From: Amylostereum areolatum
Lineage: Eukaryota > Basidiomycota > Agaricomycetes > Russulales > Stereaceae
Assembly: GCA_012932865.1 (NCBI GenBank)
Contig: SAXG01000054.1
Location: forward strand, 186,001-250,000
Length of the DNA: 64,000 nucleotides
Reading direction: 5' to 3'
Of the stretch, positions 1 to 11,700 are shown one piece after another. Both the position numbers and the translations under genes were made by a program. The notes under the pieces are model-generated. The model was not told where the DNA came from and searched no databases. It saw nothing but the letters and a program-made list of their open reading frames with translations. Each line of letters starts with the position of its first letter. The stretch's first letter is position 1.

Positions 1-850
1 ACCGTGCGGGATGGGTTTTCTGCCCCTCGCGTCTCTACGCCGCCTGGCATACACGGTGGCCTCGAAGCCGTCCTCACCTGCACAACACCATCATCAAGTC
101 GTGCGCACGCGAAATCGGCCGACATCCCTTTGGCGTGGGCAAGGGGGTTCGTGGCCTTTGGGAGGATATTCTGGCACCATTGGAAGTTCCTTGGTTCGAC
201 ATGGTGGAGGTAGGAGCTTAGGAGGGCGAGCGCAAATTCTCCCTCTCCTATCGCGCCGCGCGCGGACACGGCTCGTCCTCAATCAGAGAGTCACGTGACG
301 GCGTATGTACGTGATTTCGACAGGAACCCATACACACCGACGTGTATACTCCTCCCACCTGCACTAATACACATCGAAAAATTCGTGAACCGTTCTATGC
401 ATGTATGCGCGTATTGTGAACCAAGTTGGATACCAACCCGATCCTTGAATACTGAATAACAGAGGGACAAAGTTCACCTGCACATAAGGGTCTCTTGGTA
501 GAGCTATAGTTTGATTTACAGGGCAGAAAATATATTATTGAAGAGCACAAAGCCTCGGGATACATACAAAAAACAAGTTCCGTGATATGGCATGGACCGT
601 AAAGTCGAGAGGACGAGCTGTATACTCTCGACGGCAAGTCACTAGTATCGCGCATCTTGAAGCAAGCCCCTTCTGACAAAGGGCGGCGGAGCCGGAATTG
701 ACTTTGAAAGAAGGCGGCTTGTTCCGAACCTAGGTTGTGCAGGGGTTTTGTCGCGTCTTTTTGCCTCCGACTTTAATCTCCGCTCGGTTCCTTCCGATAG
801 CCTATCCCTCGGTCCCATCCTCATATCTCCCCTGCACAACCCTCCTCTCT
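1..850. other. No gene recognised
   Basis: The stretch before the first DUF6535 remnant holds only short overlapping reading frames with no recognisable domain. A small frame near the left edge (11-298, plus) could be the tail of a gene lying outside the window, but nothing in it supports a family. Confidence 0.5.
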
Positions 851-2007
851 GACGTCTGGGAACGAGACTAGACTGCAGAGAAACCCGTCCGCGTCATCCC
901 GTCTTACCCCCGCTCTCAAGATCGTAGAGAAGACTAGTTACACCGCTCGACACTCAAACCTCTTTACCATCAACTTCGAGAACTTGTCCTTCCAAGCTCC
1001 ATCCGCAGATACCGAGATCATCCCGCTGGACCAGGAGGATCAACTGCAATATCGTGTGCATCAAGTATGGCGCGTGGCGTACTTGGACAACATCACCTGC
1101 TTCCTTCGATTCATCTGGCGTATATCATCCCGCCCGTCCTCCATCCCGAAAGAGCACCACGATCGCATCTTCGAGACCGCGGAGATAATTTCCGACTCCT
1201 TTCGCGCAGCATACGTCTGCGAACGGGGGGTTCTGTGGAAGGACGGCGTAGATGACTTTGCGGGCCTCTGGGCAGAGATCAAACGGCGCCAAGAATCACG
1301 TTCTCTCAAAGAGACTAACGAAGAAGCGGACTACGAGCTTCCCGCGAGGCTTTTCGAGATAATAAGGCCCATCGCAGTGCTCGTTCTTCCCGGATTTTCG
1401 ATCCTTGACCGTGCACTCGCCTACCCTCTCCCAGACGTCACACATGTAGAAATCTTCTTCTTCCAAATGATGGGCGACGCTAGATACATCGTACCGTTCG
1501 ACCTCGCGCCATATCCAGAGGGTTATTCTACGCATTTCTCATCGGCATTGAAGGTTGGTCTGGCGTCCATTTATCTTCCCTCAGTATCTTCGTGGCTGAT
1601 ATTTCAGTACGCAATCCAGGTCAACGGAGAGACAATGGAACATATCGATGTTGTGGTGCTACCCCGCGAGATTGGGGAAGGTGTAAACGGTCGCACGAGA
1701 CATGACGTGGACCGCTTGGACAGCGCGCAAACTCGGGGGACAGCTACCAAACCACCGGACATGCTGGCACGAGACGCCGGAGGGAGCGGACGGAGTACCC
1801 TGGACGGAAAAGAAGGTAAGTTCGTCGCAATCCCTCCCATTGCAGTCCCCGATCTTCCCATGCAATCCAGGTCGGGCAAGCGATGGCTTGGAAGTCGATG
1901 AACTAGAAGGCGGGCTGAGCGTGGCTGAGATCGCTCTCAAACGTTCAGAAATTGGCAGCTGTGCGCCGACTCCCGAGAACTTGAGGACTCATCCCACGCA
2001 CTCATAG
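850..2007 (+). pseudogene. DUF6535-family C-terminal fragment (copy 1)
   Basis: This is the C-terminal part of a DUF6535-type protein without its membrane domain. Similarity to the two longer copies in this window begins near 850 and runs in one frame through the shared stretches TINFENLSFQAPSAD, EEHH/KEHH and LDRALAYPLP. Two introns fit the paralogues: 1554-1607 and 1816-1870 (donor GTAAGT). The spliced tail ends with TAG at 2005-2007. The first in-frame start codons lie inside the homologous region, so the 5' part, including the four-helix DUF6535 domain, is missing. DUF6535 proteins are agaricomycete membrane proteins of unknown function. I read this as a truncated duplicate; expression from an internal start cannot be excluded. 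Confidence 0.65.
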
Positions 2008-2369
2008 TACTGATACTCTTACATACTTTAAAACTTCAGCCTGTTTATCTGATTTATTATGTCTATAATGCATATAATATACCAAATAAAATCTCGCGGC
2101 TAACCGGCGGAGGGAACGGGCTCGACGGGCATTCGCCATCGCGTGGAATTTGGCGAGGAGGTGTCACGTGACGCCCACGATGCCTTTGGCGGCGTTGCGC
2201 GTCCCCACTGGCACTAGTACTTGCTCTGTACTACCGCCCTCGAGTTCTTAGCACTCAAACGTCTTCGAGGAACTCCATGGATTCAGGAATGTTGGTCAAA
2301 TACGACTCTCGGAACCCCCAAGTGAATTGGTGTGCATGCAGGTCTTCCACTACGACATCAAAACGCCGG
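2008..2369. other. Intergenic, no gene seen
   Basis: An AT-rich stretch follows the stop of the copy-1 fragment, then the probable promoter and first exon region of DUF6535 copy 2. The true start exon of copy 2 could not be fixed; the reading HRPDGTQE just before 2401 is shared with copy 3. Confidence 0.4.
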
Positions 2370-4727
2370 CGATGCACGGCATCGTCCTGACGGTACGCAA
2401 GGTAACATTGTCAGTCGTAATCGTCGCCTTCAACAGCTCTCATTATCCCCTTAATGTGCAGAGACGACTTATAACGATCCTACCGACAAATTCTGGTCCA
2501 TGTACCTCACGGACGCCGACAAGAATGACGCAGCGATGATCGAGAGCTTGAAGGGCGACGCAGACGGCGTGTTGATTTTCGTGCGTGTGCCGTTCTCGAT
2601 GACGTTCTTCAGCTAATACTGGCCTTACAGACCGGTCTTTTTGCTGCAACCGTTTCTGCCTTCATCATCGAAGTTTACAAGCAACTCCTTCCTGATTCCG
2701 GCGATACCGCCGTCGACCTCCTCACTGGAATATCCACCCAAGTTGCCTCGCTCTCCAATGGGACGCGGGTTCCCTCCGCCTCTCCGAAACCTTTCAACGT
2801 CCCCACGTACGCGGTTCGAATCAACACCCTGTGGTTCATCAGTCTTGGCCTCAGCCTGTTCGTCGCGCTCACCGCGACGCTCATGCAACAATGGTCCCGA
2901 CGCTATCTTCGTGCCGCACGCTGTCGTGGACCCCCAAATAAGCGTGGTCCGGTACACATCCATCTCTATGACGGCATGAAGCGTTTTCGGATCGAGGAAG
3001 CCGTCGAAGTCATCATCGGGCTCCTCCACCTATCTGTCTTTTTCTTCCTCGCCGGTCTCGTCGATTTCTTGTTCGTGATCAGCCCCACCGTCGCGCGCGC
3101 GTTCCTTCCCTTCGTCGGATGCGGCGCATGCATCTACATGGCGTTGACCGTCCTCCCGCTTTTCTCCCCGACATCGCCCTACGATACGCCCCTCACGCCG
3201 CTGGCCCGTGCCTTACCCTTGATCTGTTCTGCCATTGTATCCCAAATTTTCGATCGGACCCTCTCGTTATACCGCTTCAGGATGCCGTATATCTTCTTCG
3301 TCGCTCAGGATAGCTTCAAACGCACCCTCCGGAAGTTGGGCCGTACACGCAAAGCGGCGCTGGAATCCATGTCCAAGTCGCCCTCCGCCGAGATGGCAGA
3401 ACACGCTCTCCGTTTCACCCTCGAATTGCTGGATGAGCCCTGGGAGGTGGAGGAATTTCTCGCGGGGCTTCCTGCCTTCCTCGACAGCAAGTTTGTCGGC
3501 CAAAACGCGCCCGACGTTGTTCTCCGCTATACCCGTGGAGACGAGTGCCGACTCCTGGGAAACATAAACGTTCTCCTGTTGACCCGTTACGGTAGCGACT
3601 ACCCCCTCCCATCCACGCGGACAATTCGCCGTCTTCAAGTCTCCATGAACGCGTTTCAAAGTGTCCTGGATCACCTCATGCGGTCGCCGGAAGCACTTTT
3701 GGGCCTGGAGGATCATTCCGAAAACCTTGCTTTCGATTATTACGTCGCCGAGAACACCCGCGAGGCGGAAGTCCTTTGCTATCATCCTGATCCCTCCGTC
3801 GCGGTGGTCGCAGCATCCACACTTGGTCGACTGCGAAATGTCATGATGAACGACCTCATGAGTGGTGTCGATGGCGGATGGAAGATTCCATTTGAGCAAT
3901 CCCGCCCTATTTCCGCCTGCGTTCGAAAGGTCGTGGAGGCGACCAGCTATGACGCCCAACGCCCCCACCTCCCTACCATTAACTTTGACGACTTGTCCTT
4001 CCGGGGTTCATCCGCGGACTCGGATGCTAAACTCCTCCCACTGGACCAGGAGGATCCACTACACTCTCTTGTACACCAAGTGCGGCGCGCGGCGTACTTA
4101 GACAACATCACTTGTTACATTCGACACATCTGGAATATATCATCCTCCGTCCCTAAAGAGCACCACAATCGCATCGTCGAGACCGCGGAGATACTTTCTG
4201 TCTCCTTCCGCGCAGCATAGTGCCCACGAGCGGGGAGTCCTGTGGAAGGACGGCGTAGATGACTTTGTGGCCCTTTGGGCAGACATCCGGGAATCGTACT
4301 CTCTCATGAAACCCAACGAAGATACGGACAACGCACTTTCTGCGAGGCTGTTTGAGGTGCTGTGGCCTGTCGCAGCGCTCGTTCTTCCCGATGTCCCGAC
4401 GCTTGACCGCGCACTCGCCTACCCCCTCCCCAAACAGACACTTTTCGAACTCATTCGCCTAAATAATCACGACACCCCGAACGAAGGTAACCCGCCTACA
4501 CCGTCCAAGTCCAGTCCTCCTGTACCCGATCTTGCGCTCTATCCAGAGCTCTCTTCTACTCCATCCCCATCGGGATTGAAACGTTAGTCTCTGTGTCTTC
4601 TTTCAATGCTATCGTCGTAACTGATATTTCAGTGCGCAATCCAGATGGCGAAGATGAACGAGGTGAAGCCATCGACGCGATGCTGGTCCGAGATATCGAA
4701 GTTGTGGTGTTGCCACGCGAGGTTTAG
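2370..4727 (+). pseudogene. DUF6535-family membrane protein, frame-broken (copy 2)
   Basis: The N-terminal part matches DUF6535: a WSMYLTDADKND segment, then GDADGVLIF, an intron at 2581-2630, and TGLFAATVSAFIIEVYKQL followed by further hydrophobic helices up to the LPLFSPTSPYDTPLTPL loop. Introns are 2402-2461, 2581-2630 and 4583-4632. The frame then runs to a TAG at about 4218, where copies 1 and 3 read AYV, and homology resumes one base later (frame of 4267-4582). After the last intron the frame ends at TAG 4725-4727, inside a segment where the other copies continue with GEG. The central cytoplasmic part has no known function. One extra base plus this early stop suggest a decaying copy, unless the sequence is in error. 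Confidence 0.7.
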
Positions 4728-5058
4728 GAAGGCACGCGAAGCTTGAAGCTTGAGGTTTGTACGTCGAACGTCCAGCGAGACTGTTACGGGTTCCGGACGG
4801 AGTAGTCTGCCACTTCTCTTCTCTTGTGGTGTTCGGAGAGACCGGTGTGGTCAGAAAGGTCGACATCGGGGAACTGTATGATTAGACGATGAAACAAATA
4901 CGGTATCGAGGAATACAATGGGGTAGTAAGTATATGGATCACACGGGAAAGGAGGGGGCAATGTGGATAGGCAAAGATGCAGGGCCGATGAGGTCGTACA
5001 TATGGTCCCGGCCACCGCTACGCCTTCAGACTGTCGAGCGTCAAGCGTCTGCGGCCTT
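4728..5058. other. Intergenic, no gene seen
   Basis: Between the end of DUF6535 copy 2 and the 3' end of the next minus-strand gene I see only short frames without recognisable features. Confidence 0.5.
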
Positions 5059-5860
5059 CTATACGTCGGTCTGTCGAGTGAAGAGACGTCAGTTAGCGTG
5101 AGTCAACTCTCATTTACCCTCAGCGAACTGATAACGACGCTCACCTCTTGCTTGACCTCCGATTCGCCACGCGTGATCCGCACGTCTACCCCCCGAGCCT
5201 CCCACGCCGAAAACTCCGCCTTCTCCTCCGGCTTCAAAGACGAGAAGGAGAAATCGCGCACGATACGGTTCACCGTGCGTAGAGGCTGCCAGTCGCTCCA
5301 GCTGGAATTCGCCGAGTCGAGGGGGGCGGGCTCGGCAGCGGTAAACTGCGCGCCGCCGGGTTGAGTGGCGTGGCTTGCATCGCCTTCCTCCGCCGCAGTG
5401 GTTTGTCCCGCCCGTCGAGCGCGTTCAGCTCCTGTGCTTTCAGTCCCTTCCGTCTTATGGACGCCTTGTTTGACGCGGTGGGTGGAGGCTGGTTTTGCCA
5501 CGCCCTTCGTGTCGCGCATGTGACGCGGCGAGATCAAGATACGCGGGGAGGGCACCTCGCGGACGGGTGCCGGTGGCTCGACGGACTCCGTCTTATTCCT
5601 GTCCAGGTTCCCCCACGGTGAGCTCACCCATCATCAGCGCGCACGTGCAATGTACTCACGAAGAAGTGAACCGTGTGTAGCACCATTTAACGGCGCGCAC
5701 GGTACAGAAGGTTGTCACGACCTAGCGCGAGGAGCCCGGCGATTCCCATTCGCGATACGTTGTACAGCTCCGAGGACTGGACGGAGTTGAGCAAATCTAT
5801 ATCTTTCCAGCCTTCGAGACTGAGACTATGGCTCTGGGCGGTGGTGTAGCGGATGGACAT
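5059..5860 (-). CDS. Unrecognised small single-pass membrane protein, one frame break
   Basis: I do not recognise this family. The likely start is ATG at 5858-5860 (MSIRYTTAQSHSLSLEGW). Exon 1 would encode a hydrophobic span MGIAGLLALVVTTFCTVRA followed by basic residues, but only if one base near 5722 is skipped (CTA-G-GTC); as written the frame stops at 5687. Introns 5599-5659 (GTGAGT) and 5071-5144 (GTGAGC, with a CTAAC branch site) then give a soluble tail rich in Pro, Ala, Thr and charge, ending in QETDV and a stop at 5059-5061. The predicted layout is a short N-terminus, one membrane helix and a disordered tail with a conserved-looking end (NRIVRDFSFSSLKPEEKAEF). The reading rests on intron logic and on the restored helix, both inferred. 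Confidence 0.5.
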
Positions 5861-6186
5861 GGTCGGGGTAAGAAAAAAGGAGCAGAATGACCCTTCCTCC
5901 TCCCGCGTGCGCGAGATATACCCTCTGCCCTCCCTTTGTCCCCTACTCCCTTTCATGACATACGCCCCCTTACACGATCTCTCCTTTGTTCTCTCTGCCT
6001 CGCGTTTTCCGCCCGGTCGCTCTTAACCCCGCGGACTCGAAGATCAAAATCACGTGCGCGTACTGCTTACCTCCGTCGACGCCACTCCCCCGCTCGGTGA
6101 CGCTCGGTCTCCTTGTCCAAACCTCCTGGATGCCATCGACGCGTATCGCAACGCCCCTCCCGGATGCGTCTACTCCATCGTGTGCC

Positions 6187-6700
6187 CTAGCTTCTTTTTC
6201 CACCGGGGTCAGGACCCGCAAGAACCCACGGCGAGTCGAACTCAATACCTGCGAAGTTCCCTTTCGCAGAGGCTGCATTACGCCCGGTAGACAACAAGAA
6301 CGCCGTTCATATCGAGCACGTCGGCTGTACGCTCCTTACCTGGCCGCCACCCGAGCAACTGCTCTCCTCGCGCGGCAGGATGTCTCCTATTCTGGATATT
6401 TTCTTCCCCCGACATGTCCGAGCAGCACCAGGTGTCTTTCTTCTCGATCGGGGCGCGCTGCGTCGGACGCTCCGCATCCCGGTACACGCGCGACGCGACG
6501 CGGCTGCGAGAGGCGTGGACGGCGATGATCTCATCACAGCTTTCACTTCCACTGCCGCCGTGGCTGGACTCGAGTCGAGTCGGTCCCGTCGCAATCCCAA
6601 GGATCAGGGCCTAAGCAGTAGTGAACCCTATCAAGCCTATCAGATTGTCGTCTGTTTCCGTTGTTCCAACTCCAGTACCCACGTACGCACGCGACGCGTC
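6187..6700 (-). CDS. Unrecognised small protein, three-exon model, 5' end open
   Basis: A coherent minus-strand reading is obtained with introns 6611-6682 and 6249-6339. The middle exon starts with a hydrophobic stretch ALILGIATGP, continues with HASRSRVASRVYRDAERP and a Cys-containing DTWCCSDMSGEE segment, and the last exon gives GIEFDSPWVLAGPDPGGKRS with a TAG at 6187-6189. Phases agree across both introns. The upstream exon reads PVKVAFICVSDASRAY and its start was not found. The function is unknown. It lies head-to-tail behind the gene at 5059-5860 on the same strand, with about 330 bases between them. The donor of the upstream intron (GTGGGT) is weak, which lowers confidence. Confidence 0.35.
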
Positions 6701-7416
6701 GGAAACACAGATGAATGCAACTTTGACCGGTCCTGGGCATCCAACACGGTTGGGAGTGGAGCTTTTTTGGCGTTTTCGATCGGCAGCTGTAGGACTTGTT
6801 GTGCATCAGGTTTGTTTTCTCCCTGCAGGCTGGACAGTTGACTGTACCTCAAATCTCTATCCGAAACCCGTCGCGCCTGGACTGACGATGTGCACACAGT
6901 TACATGCCGCGTCGAACAATACAGGAATACACGTTCATTTCTACGAGCTTCGAAGACACAGTTCTCGTTCAATGACAGATCGCAACTGGCATATGATCTC
7001 TCACTTCCTCTTCTCTCCATCCCGAGTCCCTCAAGGTATCATCAAAACATCTCCGCCAGTCACCGCCCTAAACGGCTGTGATGCCCGGCAACGTCCGCCG
7101 CCCATTCGAGCCGCACTACCAGGCCCCGAGCACATCCCTCCCTCCGGACACACTCTAAGTCTCCGGAACGGCATGATCTGATCTATACGCGGTGAAACGG
7201 GCAACGACAGCGTTACATTGTGTTGGATGGCGCAGAGAGGGAAAGGGGGACGCGGTGCGTGGAGAAGAAATTCTATAAGACGCCCAGCCCCGCGTGCTCC
7301 TCGTGTCTTTCGAATCCCCCCCGCCCTAAAAACGAAACAACCCAACTCCTGAACCCAGCAGTCTCCCAATACTGACGCCGACAACCCCGGCCGTCGAACG
7401 GCGTCCTAAAGATAAA
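6701..7416. other. Intergenic region
   Basis: This holds the unresolved 5' part of the preceding minus-strand gene and the promoter of the plus-strand gene starting at 7417, with a TATAAG at about 7274. Short frames occur on both strands but none shows a domain. Confidence 0.35.
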
Positions 7417-8616
7417 ATGACGTCGTTTCCCTGGACGGAGCCCATCCGTCTGCGCTTCACCACCCTCGACCCAACGCACACCTCCCTCGTCGACGCCGGC
7501 CCGCCCTCGCCCTCCCTCCGCTTTCGCTCGGTGCACTCCTCCCGTCCAGGCAGCAGCAGCTCGTCGGGCGTCTTCGCGGGGAACGGCGGGCCGACGCCGC
7601 CCCTATCGCCTCCCTCTTCCCTCCCACCTACTCATACCCCTTCTCTCGCTCACACGCCGGTCCCCTCAACGTGGTCCTCCCCCTCCGACCGACCGCCCGC
7701 GTCTCCACCGCCCGCATACGTCGTCGCGTCCCGCGCGGGACCGACGGGCCAAGGGTGGATGTCGCGACGAGGACAGACGTGGATTCTGAGGGACGGACAG
7801 CCGGTCGAGGAGCCCGTGGCGACCATCGAGTGGCGTCCGTTGCGCGAGCCGAGGGTCGTGCTTGGGGCGTGGGCGCGCGGAAGGGCGCGGGTGGAGAGAG
7901 AGAGCGTGATGCAGTGGATAGGCGGCGGATGGCGGAGACGGCGAAAACGGTACGAATGGTTGTCCTCCGCGCACCGCTGAGAGACGCCGTCCTTACACGG
8001 GGGGTGCACCACAGGAGGGTCTTCGTTCAGGATACCCGCGGTCGCCGCTTCGTGTGGCACGAAGACGCCGACGACGAAGACGGAGTCCGAGGAGAAGGGG
8101 AAGGGGGTGGAAGGGGCAGGAGAGGGGTGCTAGCGGGCGAGTACGCGCTCAAGGTCAGCGTAGCCAGCCTTCCCGTGCGTTCCAAACCCGCCTCTCTAAA
8201 TATCCGCCCTGGTGCAGCTCACGTATGTAGACGCGTCCGCACGCCGCGCGCGCAGGCAAGACCTCGCGCTGCTCGTGTTCATGCCGCGCGAGGACGAGCC
8301 GGAGCCGGAGCCGGTGGGGGGACGGGTGGGAGGGGAGGGGGAGGGCAGCGATGGCGGGAGGCTGAGGTTGGACCAGGCGGTGTTGACGATGTGGGTGCGC
8401 GAGCACGACGAGGCGCGTGTGCAGGAACTGCGCGACCTCTGCGTCGTCTCAGCGGTTTTCATCCTCGCCCAGCGGCGCGAGATGCTGGTGGCTGCGCCCC
8501 CGCCCGCGCCACCGTCGAGGCGCAGCAGGCTTCCAACCACAGGCGTCGGCGACGCGCGGTTGGAGACGCTCAGCCAGCTGGCGGGCGTTGCGGCGTTTCC
8601 TAGTCCACTCTTGTAA
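7417..8616 (+). CDS. DUF6593-like protein
   Basis: Three exons (7417-7949, 8015-8153, 8218-8616) join in phase to about 356 residues; the introns are GT-AG. The fold-like pattern matches DUF6593 of agaricomycetes: an N-terminal strand region (IRLRFTTLDP), the VATIEWRPLREPRVVLGAW stretch near residue 130, then RVFVQDTRGRRFVWH around residue 180 and a strand LTYVDASARRARRQDLALLVF after the second intron. Typical family members are much shorter; here a Pro/Ser-rich insert of about 70 residues follows the N-terminus, and acidic/Gly-rich loops interrupt the core. The C-terminal part (MWVREHDEARVQELRDLC, then a helix) is not typical. Function in the family is unknown. No signal peptide or membrane helix is evident. 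The start was chosen as the first ATG of the open frame. Confidence 0.65.
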
Positions 8617-8976
8617 CATTGGGGGCGTGGGGAATCCGCTTTGCGTTGGATTGCCGGTGGGCGTGATGGGTACGTGGCGGTATGGATATATTTGAAAAGT
8701 CCCTTTAGGGGTGGGCAGGTCGAGGAACGGATCGCGTGGGTAAGAATGCTTGATATAAGAAAATGAGCAACTGGAAGAGGGTAAAATGCGGGGCGAGGGC
8801 GGGAGTGTGTGTAAGAGATGGATCGAGCAATCTGGACACACGTCGTGCGAACGGATCAGTGAGATACAAGTATGGAGGTAGGCGAGGAGTTGAACTACCT
8901 AGTAGTACTCACTTACTACCGTATATCAGAAGAATGCGAGAGCATGGGAGATTTCTGGACATTTCGTGCGGTCGGC
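8617..8976. other. Convergent intergenic region
   Basis: This separates the 3' ends of the DUF6593-like gene (plus) and DUF6535 copy 3 (minus). No gene or repeat was recognised. Confidence 0.5.
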
Positions 8977-11700
8977 TCAATGATCGAGATCCAAAATCCC
9001 CGCAGCACCGTTCTTTGTCGAAGCGTGCCCTTGGATATCCCAGCTGGAGGTGGCCGGTGAAGCCTCGCGAGACTCTATGTTCCCGCTGCCTGGAACCCAT
9101 CGAATTTACATGGGAAGGTCAGCGACTGCGTTGGGGGACTACGTCGATACACTTACCTTCTTTTCCGTCAAAGCTATGCCGTCCGATTTCTCCGGCGCCG
9201 TGCGCCAACGTGCCCGGTAATTTCGAAGCTGTCTCCCGGAATGCATCGAAGCCGTGTCCACCTTGTGCCTCGTTCAGAGGCTGAACGTCGTGCTTGGCGG
9301 GGCCAGCTTCATCGCCCTCCCCCATCACGCCTGGTAACACCACAACTTCGATACGTTCGCCCATCGTATAGATAGCTTGACTTTGATCCTCTGTATTGCG
9401 CACTGTATATCAGCTACAACGAGATTGAAAGCAAAGAGTCATCGACACTAACCGTCCAACCCAGATGGGGATGCCGGCATAGAATAGCCCTCCGGATATG
9501 CCGCAAAATCGGGTGCTAGACTGGACGACATGAGGCTGTCATCGTCGTCCGGAAAGACGAAATATCTAGGTATAAAAAATCCTTCCTCCGGGAGGGGGTA
9601 AGCGATTGCGCGGTCGAGCGTCGGGACGCTGGGAAGTATGAGCGCGGCGATGGGCTGCAGCTCCTCGAAAAGCCTCGCAGGAAGATCGTTGCCCGTTTCT
9701 TCGTTGGTCTCTTTAGAAGGAAACTCGTGACACCGTCTGATGTCTTCCCAAAAGCGCGCAAAATCATCTATGCCGTCCTTCCACAGAATCCCGCGTTCGC
9801 GTACGTATGCGTCACGGAAGGAGGCGGAAAGCATGCCTACGGTCTCGATGATGCGGTTGTGGTGCTCTTCAGGGCATGGAGGATGGGCGAGATAATATAA
9901 GCCAGACGGATCGGATGTAGCAGTTGAGGTTGTCCAAGTACGCCGCGCGCTGTACTTGACGCACAAGATACTGCAGTGGATTCTCCCGGTCCAATGGGAC
10001 GATCTCGGTATCTGCGGATGGTCCTTGGAAGGACAAGTCCTCTAAGTTGATGGGGGAGAAGCCTGAGGCGCGCTTGGTGTATCTAGTCTCCTCTATGATC
10101 CTGCGTATGGAGGCATGGCGGGATGACTCGGGAGGGCTCTTCCGAATCCGTCCGCTTTCGACGCCTCGCATGAGGCTCTCCATCACGAAATTTCGGAGTC
10201 GACCAAGGGAGCACGCTGCCGCTGCCGCGACGGAGGCATCCGGGTGATAACAAAGACCGTAAGCCTGAGCTTCCCAAGTGGGCAAGCCTGAAACATAGTC
10301 GAGGACCCGAGGGTGTCTAGATCGATTTTCCAGGCTCAAAAGCGCTTCCGACGGCAGCATGAGGTGCGCCAGGACATCTTGAAGCGCGTTCATGGAAATT
10401 TGGAGGCGACGAATCGTCCGTGTGGTCGTGAGAGGGGGGTCGCTCCTGTGACACGTCTGCAGGAGAGCACGTATGTTTCCCAGGAGTAGGGAATTTTCTC
10501 TACGGGTATAGCGGAGGACGACGTCGGGCGCATGTTGCCCTACGAATTTGCTGCTGAGAAAGGCCGGAAGTCCTGCGAGGAACTCTTCTACCTCCCAGGG
10601 CTCATCCAGCGTCTTGAGCGTGAAATGAAGCGTGTGTTCGGCCATCTGGGCGGAGGGCGCTTTGGACATAGATTCCAGCGCCGCCTTGCGTGTACGGCCC
10701 AGGTTTCGGAGGGTACGTTTGAAGCTATCCCGAACGCTCCTGAGGAAAACGCTCGGCCTCCAAATTCCCCATACCAAGACGCCCCGATCGAGTATTTGCC
10801 ATAAAATCGCCAAACAGATCAAGGAGAGGGCGCGGGCGAGCGGGGTGAGGGGCGTGTCGTAGGGTGACGTCGGGGAGAAAAGAGGGAGAACGGTCAGTGC
10901 GATGTAGATGCATGCACCGCATCCGATGAAGGGAATAAATGCACGCGCGACGGCGGGGCTAATTGCGAACAGGAAGTCGACGAGACCTGCGATGAACAGA
11001 AACACAGACAGGTGGAGGAGCCCAATGATAATATAGACCGCCTCCTCGATTCGAAAGCGCTTCATGCCATTATAGAGATGGATGTGTACCGGGCCACGTT
11101 TATGAGGAGATCCGCGACGGCGTGCGGCACGAAGATAGCGCCGGGACCATTGTTGCATGAGCGTCGCCGCGAGCGCGACGAAAAGGCTGAGGCCGAGGCT
11201 GATGAACCACAGGGTGTTGATTCGGACCGCATATACAGGGACACTGAATGATCGTGGAGGGGTGGAGAGGGCCCGTGTGCCGTTGGAGAGGAAGGCGATT
11301 TGTGTGGATATTTCGGCGAGGAGGTCGACGGTGGCGTCGCCAGAATCGGGAATGAGTTGTTTGTAAACTTCAATGATGAAGGCCGCGACGATCGCAGCAA
11401 AAAGACCCGTCTGTGAGACACACATCAGCTGAGTATCTTCCCCCAGAATGGTGCACGTACGAAAATCAACACGCCATCTGCATCGCCCTTCAAGCTTTCG
11501 GTCATCGCCGCGTCGTTTTTGTCGGCATCTGTGAGATACATGGACCAGAATTTGTCCCTAGGATCGTTATACATTGTCTCTACATGATACGGGTAAAAGA
11601 TGCGATCTTTTTCGAATGTACCAAATGTGACCGAAGAGCTTACCTTGCGTACCATCGGGACGATGCCCAAAGCCACCGGCCCCGCTAGTAGGCTGATATC
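8977..11700 (-). pseudogene. DUF6535-family membrane protein, frame-broken (copy 3)
   Basis: This is the most complete of the three copies. Introns are 11580-11643, 11411-11460, 9403-9452 and 9090-9156; the last exon ends with TGA at 8977-8979 on the minus strand. After HRPDGTQE the protein reads WSMYLTDADKNDAAM, GDADGVLIF and TGLFAAIVAAFIIEVYKQL, then three more hydrophobic segments, matching the DUF6535 domain, followed by a long cytoplasmic region. At 9869-9871 the frame meets TGA directly after a CCC codon (RPSSMP-stop). One base later homology resumes (EEHHNRIIETVGML) and continues to the end. The first coding exon upstream of 11700 was not located. Either a true +1 mutation or a sequence error explains the break. 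Confidence 0.7.

Noticed and set aside
7671..8603. A 310-codon frame overlapping the DUF6593-like gene
   Set aside because: Arg/Gly-rich shadow frame; the three-exon model in the other frames carries the family features.
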